From: Symsagittifera roscoffensis
Lineage: Eukaryota; Xenacoelomorpha; Acoela; Convolutidae
NCBI RefSeq assembly: GCF_963678635.1
Contig: NC_087067.1
Coordinates: forward strand, 48,405,618-48,469,617
DNA length: 64,000 nucleotides
Direction: 5' to 3'
The position numbers were made by a program, and so were the translations under genes. Shown here one piece after another: positions 59,161 through 64,000 of the stretch (its first letter is position 1; every line of letters starts with the position of its first letter). Below the pieces are notes generated by a model. It was not told the origin of the DNA. It ran no database searches and saw only the letters and a list, made by a program, of their open reading frames with translations.

Positions 59161-61837
59161 AGGGCACGGAAAGATATTGAACACTTGTGTTTCAAATTGA
59201 ATTAGAAAATCTTTTGCACTTGATGGCATTTTTTTCGTTATTGCTGCTTCACGACGATTGAAGTTACAAGAAACATAGAGGAAAACGTTTGCGCAGAGTT
59301 ATCAATTATTCTAGAACAGTAAAGCGTCCAATATAAATTTTTTAGCTGTTTCAATCCATCTTCCATCATTTCTAATTTTATATTATCGTAGTTGCACAAC
59401 TGGTGTTTATGGCTTAATTAGTGATGCTTCGACCCGGACGAAATAAAAAAAATATTATTTCACAAATATTAGTTTGCTCACGATGTCACTTCTAATGCAT
59501 TTTTGCTATTCATTGCCATTAAAAAATTCCAAGTTTCATTGCACTATCACAATTTGAAAAAAAAAATTCAAAACTGAAACTAAAAAGGAAAGTGGGTTAA
59601 AAACGCCCTATAAACTATTCCAACATGTTACGTACTTCGATCTAAACTCCTGCTCAATAAAACCAGGTATTAGGAAAGTGTACAGCATTCGTTTTTTAAT
59701 TATGTTTTTTTAGACGCTTTAGAAAAGGTTTTCATTTTTCTCGAAAAATGCTATTTTTCTCAAATCGGAGATTTTAGCTTCACTCGAAAGCAAAGTTTTG
59801 GGGATACTCTCCTGCATAAACAAGTAAGCTATGCTCAATTTTCAGTGCACTAAAGGTATGGCTCTCGGAAAAGCCTTCTTTTTAAAAAATTTTGACCGTT
59901 TTTTGAAATTTTTTGACTTTTTTTGAAAAGTAATGAGAGGAGCGAAGTGGAAGTGTTGTCAGTTCGACTGCATAAAAGGGTGTGCCCGCTTTTCTACACA
60001 AAAGGTTTAAGACCTCGGATCTTGGAAATGTCAACTTTATTTTCTTGCTGTTTTTGAAACTTGTTGATATCCGCGCCAATTTTGAGATTGTTGATTCAAT
60101 CGAAGTGTCATGTTGTGGGCTTCTTTGTTGCATAAACTGGTACGCTCTAGTTTTGATTAAATCAAGTTTAGTTTTTGTGAAAAATCAATTTTGATTGTTT
60201 TTGTGACCATTTTTCAAATAATTTTGACTTTCCTCAAAAACTACCCTATAATATCAAATCTTAAGTATTCCATCGACGGAAGAGATTGTGAGAATTGAAA
60301 AAACCAAAATCGAAGTTGTCACCGTCATTCCACTTTCTTGCAAACTACTCTGCCAAATGTGAGATGTAGAGCTCCTTCGAAAAACAGGTTATGGGAATCT
60401 TCCCGAGGTAAATGACAACGCGGTCTCGGGAAAAAAACAGTTTGCGGGAAATGTCCACTACCGTGCCAAGCTTCGTGATGAGCTCAAATGAAGGAACGGG
60501 TAAAACTATCTTGTTATTTTGTTTTAGTAGAGAAACAACTAAGGTTTGCTTAAAGACTAATGTTTTAAATATTGAAAATACTCATTTCATCAAGCATCAA
60601 TAGATTAAAAAAATTGTAGAAAAAATAAAACAAAAACTTCCAGCTCGGCTCGTAGATCCTGTTTGGTGAAAAGAACTATCATGAAATTGTAGGAGACTTG
60701 ATTTTTTAATTTTATTATGATTTTTTGAGACTCTATAAATGTTTTTTTCATTTTTCGCCAAAGGTTCAATTTTTCTCAAAAATTCTGACCGATTTTCGAA
60801 AAACTGATTACAATGAAAAGACCGTCGTAGAGGACAACCGTTATAGATTTTTTGGCGGTTTTGCAATTTTTTTCGATTTTATTCAAAAGTTTTTGGGTTA
60901 ACTGCACAAGTGGTTTCCCGCTATTGCTCAGCAAAAAAGTTATGGCAAGCGGAAAAGTGAAATATTTCTTTTTGACCGCTTTATGGTAGCTTTTTGACTT
61001 ATCTCGACAACTAATCTACCCATTCTCATATTAATCGCTCAGTCTGAGATTTAGAATTCATTCTAACAACAGGTTACTGGAGTTTTTCCGGCTTATCTGG
61101 CTTCAACGTAATGGGTTCGATCAAAAAAGATTAGATTGTCGGAAAAGTCCAATACCCTGCCAAACTTTATTTTGAGTTTCCTTGTATAAACGGGTGAAAT
61201 GCATCCCCCTACATACGCAGCTAATGACTGATTTTAGTAGAGAAACAATGGATAACAAGAATAGAAGAGAACAAAACAGATTTTCTATGCCGTCACGTGA
61301 TATAGCCATATCAATGGGTGTTTTCTATTTCTGCTGCCTGAATGTTTACCCGCACTAAAATTTCATGGATTCTAACCGATTATATTAGATTTTCAGGGTC
61401 AGTCTTAACAAAAATAAGAAAAAATCTATTTCAATCGATTAAAAATGAAATATTATTTTTTTTGACAAATTACTATCACCCATTATAATCTAATGTAATT
61501 GATTATAATCGATCACTTATGTTTTTTTTTAAATTTTGTCTGAAATTTTCAACACAAAATCTCACAATTTCAAAACAAATTCTCGAAAACTGACAGTTGC
61601 TTTTGATTTAATGCATGTTTTGTTAGCAAAGTGCAAAAATGAAGCTTACTCTAGTTAAGAAAATTCTTATCTTGTTTTCAAATTTTTCCCTTCACAATTT
61701 TTTTTTCTAGATTCTCAAATTTTGCTGACTTTCCGAAGCTTCTTCCCAATTTACGTCCCTCATTCCATAATTTTCCCACATCTCAGATTTAGGCTCATTT
61801 TAGGCTTAAAAACCTGCCCTAGTTGAGGGGGCTGGTT

Positions 61838-62060
61838 TTAAACATAACGCCCAACCATTTTGATTATACCTCCCCCCTTGTTTGCCACCCGCCATGATTT
61901 TACCCCCCTCGCTTAGTTTATCCTCCCCCACGTTAAGAACCTCCCACCTACGAGGAGGGGTTAATTTCTTGGGGGCTGTTAACTGGAGGAGGGGGATAAA
62001 CGTGAAATATTCAGAGTGCGAGGAAGGGGGTGCAGGGTGAGGGGTTGTGAGGGAGAGAGC
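61838..62060. repeat. Strand-asymmetric C-rich/G-rich block with inverted repeat
   Basis: The left half is pyrimidine-rich (CCTCCCCCCTTG, TTACCCCCCTCG, TTTATCCTCCCCCACGTTAA). The right half is its rough mirror on the same strand (GAGGAGGGGTTAA, TTAACTGGAGGAGGGGGATAAA, GAGGAAGGGGGTGCAGGG). The halves can pair as a long imperfect hairpin, and the right half has four or more G runs that could form a quadruplex. No coding content. Confidence 0.6.
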
Positions 62061-62432
62061 CTGGAATGATGTTTGGTGGTGGGGATGATTTTGTTCGCTC
62101 GGGTTTTAGTTTTGCAGAACGGTGCAAAAACTTGAGTAAACGTTTCAGATTTGCAAAAAATAATCGATTTTCATGGATTTTATAAACAGAAAAAAATCGA
62201 TTTTTTGAAACAAAAAATATGGACTATAGTCGATTATAATGGACTTCATTTTTTCATTTTTTTAAAAGAAAAATTCATCAAAATTTATGAAGCGAACACT
62301 GCTCCATAAACCTTAAAATGCAGTCGAAACAATCGGCGCTTTTCCATAATACGAGCAGACTTGTTTGTGTTTGCTTTGAAACCGGTTGAGATGATGAGAG
62401 GGAGTCGGGTTGAATACGGGGGAGGAGGTTGT

Positions 62433-64000
62433 GTTACTGTGAACAGGGAAAAGTTTTAGTTATTCAATTTATATTTTTTAAATGCCTTATAGTAAGGCTT
62501 ACATGTTCATTAATTAACCTTCAGTTTCAAGGTAACTATTGATTCCGTAATGTTGCTTAGCTCAACTAACTTTTTTTTAAATTTCTGTACAGTCGCATGT
62601 TTTTGTTTAGGTTCAACGAGTGACTTGATTTCTGTTAACACTGTTTACCTCATTGATTCAGCTACACAGCCATGCTTAGGGTATTTAGTTTCCTATGTCG
62701 AATATAAAAACATTTCATAGGATGTATAGTTTGTGTCTCGTTTATTGAGTTTGTTTATTGGCGCCATTGATGCTGTCTGAGATTCTGTAGTAATTTGATG
62801 AAGTACTTGCCAGCTGATGTTGAGTGTGTGTGGTATCTAAAACAGTCGAAGTTGTTATTGATCTACTGTGAAGTTGGAGGATTATTGATTCAGAAATAAA
62901 CTATAGAACTCTCGTTTTTCTAATGGCGCAGCAAGCAGGATATGGCGCGGGGACGGGGAAGAACCCACTCGGGATTACTGCTTTTTGGCCGAGTAAGTGC
63001 ACGGAGGCACCGATGCTATGGGAGCACTGGATTACTCTTTTTTACCTTGGGGGTAATAGCGAAACAAGCTTTCAATCCAACGGCGTTTTATTTCGTTCGA
63101 ACGTTGACGGATGCTCAAATTGCGGCGCTGCCGGCGGAAGTGGACGGGAAAAACTATATGGAGGCGGAACAAATACTTATTTCTAACTTATATCTTCGTC
63201 TGGGGTAGTGGGGTCAAGACGATCTTTATATTCAGAAATTCCATCTGGATTTGGCATCTACCCGATATCCGAGAGTATTGGACGATTTCGAGAGCGTGTT
63301 CAAAAAGGAAAGGAACGATACGTTCGAAACCTACGATTACTCTCTGGAAAACAGCGGGACGGGGAGACAGTAGAAACGTTTTACTCGGTGCTGAGCGGAC
63401 TGGCGGCCATGTTTGACCTGGGAACACTGGAGCGGCGGATTTTACGAGACGTATTTGTACTAAATATGTCGAATACGGAGGCACAGACTGAACTCTGCCG
63501 TTCTACTAAGACCCAGTATGAGGTTTACCGGATTGCGCTCTCATACGAGCGGGGAGGTAAGTACGCAAAAAAGTACAAAGTTTCCGACGGATGGCTCGCT
63601 GACGGGCTAGGGCGCTCCAGATAAAGACAGAGCCAATCAGTGCAATCCGCGGTGGCTCTCGTCGGCCGTTTCAACGGGATGACAGAGGAGCCGGCAGGTT
63701 GAACAATCGAGGTGGAGCTGATCGGAAGTGTTTCAATTGCGATCAGCGGACACATTCAATTTTACACCGGACCACATTGCAAAGTGTCCGGCGCGAAATG
63801 CCACGTTTAATTTTTTCTATTGGAAAACCGGACACTACGAACGCACATGCCGAGGCCGCAGAACGGCAGGGCGAGGATGTGTAAGCTTAATCCATGAAGA
63901 CGCCACCGAAGGAGATCATCACCGACAAGAGTAGGACGAAAGCGCATCGATCTATGGAAGTTCCGTAGGATGGGTGACTACGTCGTTATGTCAATCAAGC
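62433..64000 (+). mobile_element. 5' part of a decayed Ty3/gypsy-like retrotransposon
   Basis: A Gag reading frame starts at 62,923 and runs off the window. Upstream, 62,433-62,760 may be the 5' LTR: it begins TGTTACTG and has a TATA-like ATATAAAAAC near 62,701. TGGCGCC at 62,759-62,765 resembles the first bases of a lysine-type tRNA primer-binding site. The second LTR is outside the window, so these limits are tentative; the element itself is secure from Gag. Confidence 0.75.
62923..63940 (+). pseudogene. Gypsy-like Gag with two zinc-knuckle remnants, frameshifted
   Basis: It starts at ATG 62,923 (MAQQAGYGAGTGKNPLGITA). The N-terminal part includes APMLWEHWITLFYLG; after a frameshift near 63,050 it continues NPTAFYFVRTLTDAQIAALP and MEAEQILISNLYLRLG, a stop at 63,207, then KFHLDLASTRYPRVLDDFES. 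Another shift near 63,340 leads to the capsid C-terminal part: ETVETFYSVLSGLAAMFDLG and ILRDVFVLNMSNTEAQTELC, then YRIALSYERGGKYAKKY. An Arg/Gly-rich linker (RRPFQRDDRGAGRLNNRGG) precedes KCFNCDQ, the first knuckle, and CPARNATFNFFYWKTGHYERTC, where the cysteines of the second CCHC knuckle are partly replaced by Phe. Gag would package the element RNA; this copy is inactive. Confidence 0.85.

Larger units (their letters stand above)
57200..61830. other. No gene seen; AT-rich spacer with short repeats
   Basis: Contains a (TA)n tract at 58,210-58,230 and a minisatellite at 59,050-59,160 with a unit like ATATTGCACTAATTCTTCAA repeated about four times. Opposed frames at 59,882-60,194 and scattered short frames are not supported. 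Motifs like GATTATAATCGAT recur at 61,370-61,520 and 62,225-62,245. Confidence 0.4.

Noticed and set aside
63188-63755. Minus-strand frames near the window end
   Set aside because: Antisense shadows of the gypsy-like Gag, whose plus-strand motifs are clear.
1-64000. CRISPR arrays, bacterial operons or prophage
   Set aside because: No regularly spaced short repeats with unique spacers, no Shine-Dalgarno-led gene clusters; the introns, microsatellites and retroelements are eukaryotic.

Overview
The window is AT-rich (roughly two thirds A+T by eye), repeat-laden DNA from a multicellular eukaryote, most likely an invertebrate animal. Evidence: sparse genes cut by GT..TTTTCAG introns, a metazoan-style type II membrane protein, and decayed BEL/Pao, Ty3/gypsy-like and non-LTR retrotransposons. 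I see no bacterial operons, CRISPR arrays or intact RNA genes. The phylum cannot be fixed from sequence alone. Most unbroken reading frames here are chance or are single exons read past their splice sites, so the genes below were built by joining exons by reading phase.

Layout. 0-5 kb: foldback and tandem repeats, including a young 1,044-bp tandem duplication that carries tRNA-like sequences. 5.1-6.6 kb: an ankyrin-repeat exon and a second degenerate coding stretch, both on the minus strand. 7-12.9 kb: no gene seen; copies of a dispersed short motif. 12.95-15.42 kb (+): a two-exon gene for a small secreted 12-cysteine protein (gene A). 15.5-23.5 kb: no gene; old segmental duplications, one preserving an exon-like YIDTEG motif, and a degenerate tandem array. 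23.5-27.5 kb (+): a decayed LINE. 27.76-28.85 kb (-): two joined exons of an unidentified gene. 28.9-32.8 kb (+): a decayed BEL/Pao element. 34.998-35.643 kb (+): a second 12-cysteine secreted protein (gene B) with the same intron position and phase as gene A. 35.55-40.47 kb: a young ~2.45-kb tandem duplication that starts inside gene B exon 2 and leaves a truncated third exon copy.

42.4-56.0 kb (-): an eight-exon FkbM-family methyltransferase with an N-terminal membrane anchor, 341 residues in my model. Its introns hold a same-strand LINE (43.8-46.6 kb), a 202-bp terminal-inverted-repeat element, a CA microsatellite and a 1,004-bp tandem duplication. The exon 4/5 boundary is unresolved. 56.5-57.0 kb: possible plus-strand exons, unassigned. 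57-62 kb: AT-rich spacer with short repeats and a strand-asymmetric G/C block. 62.4-64 kb (+): the 5' part of a decayed gypsy-like element with a recognisable Gag.

The most original content is the secreted 12-cysteine family (two complete genes plus a fragment), which I cannot match to a named family, and the reconstructed FkbM gene.
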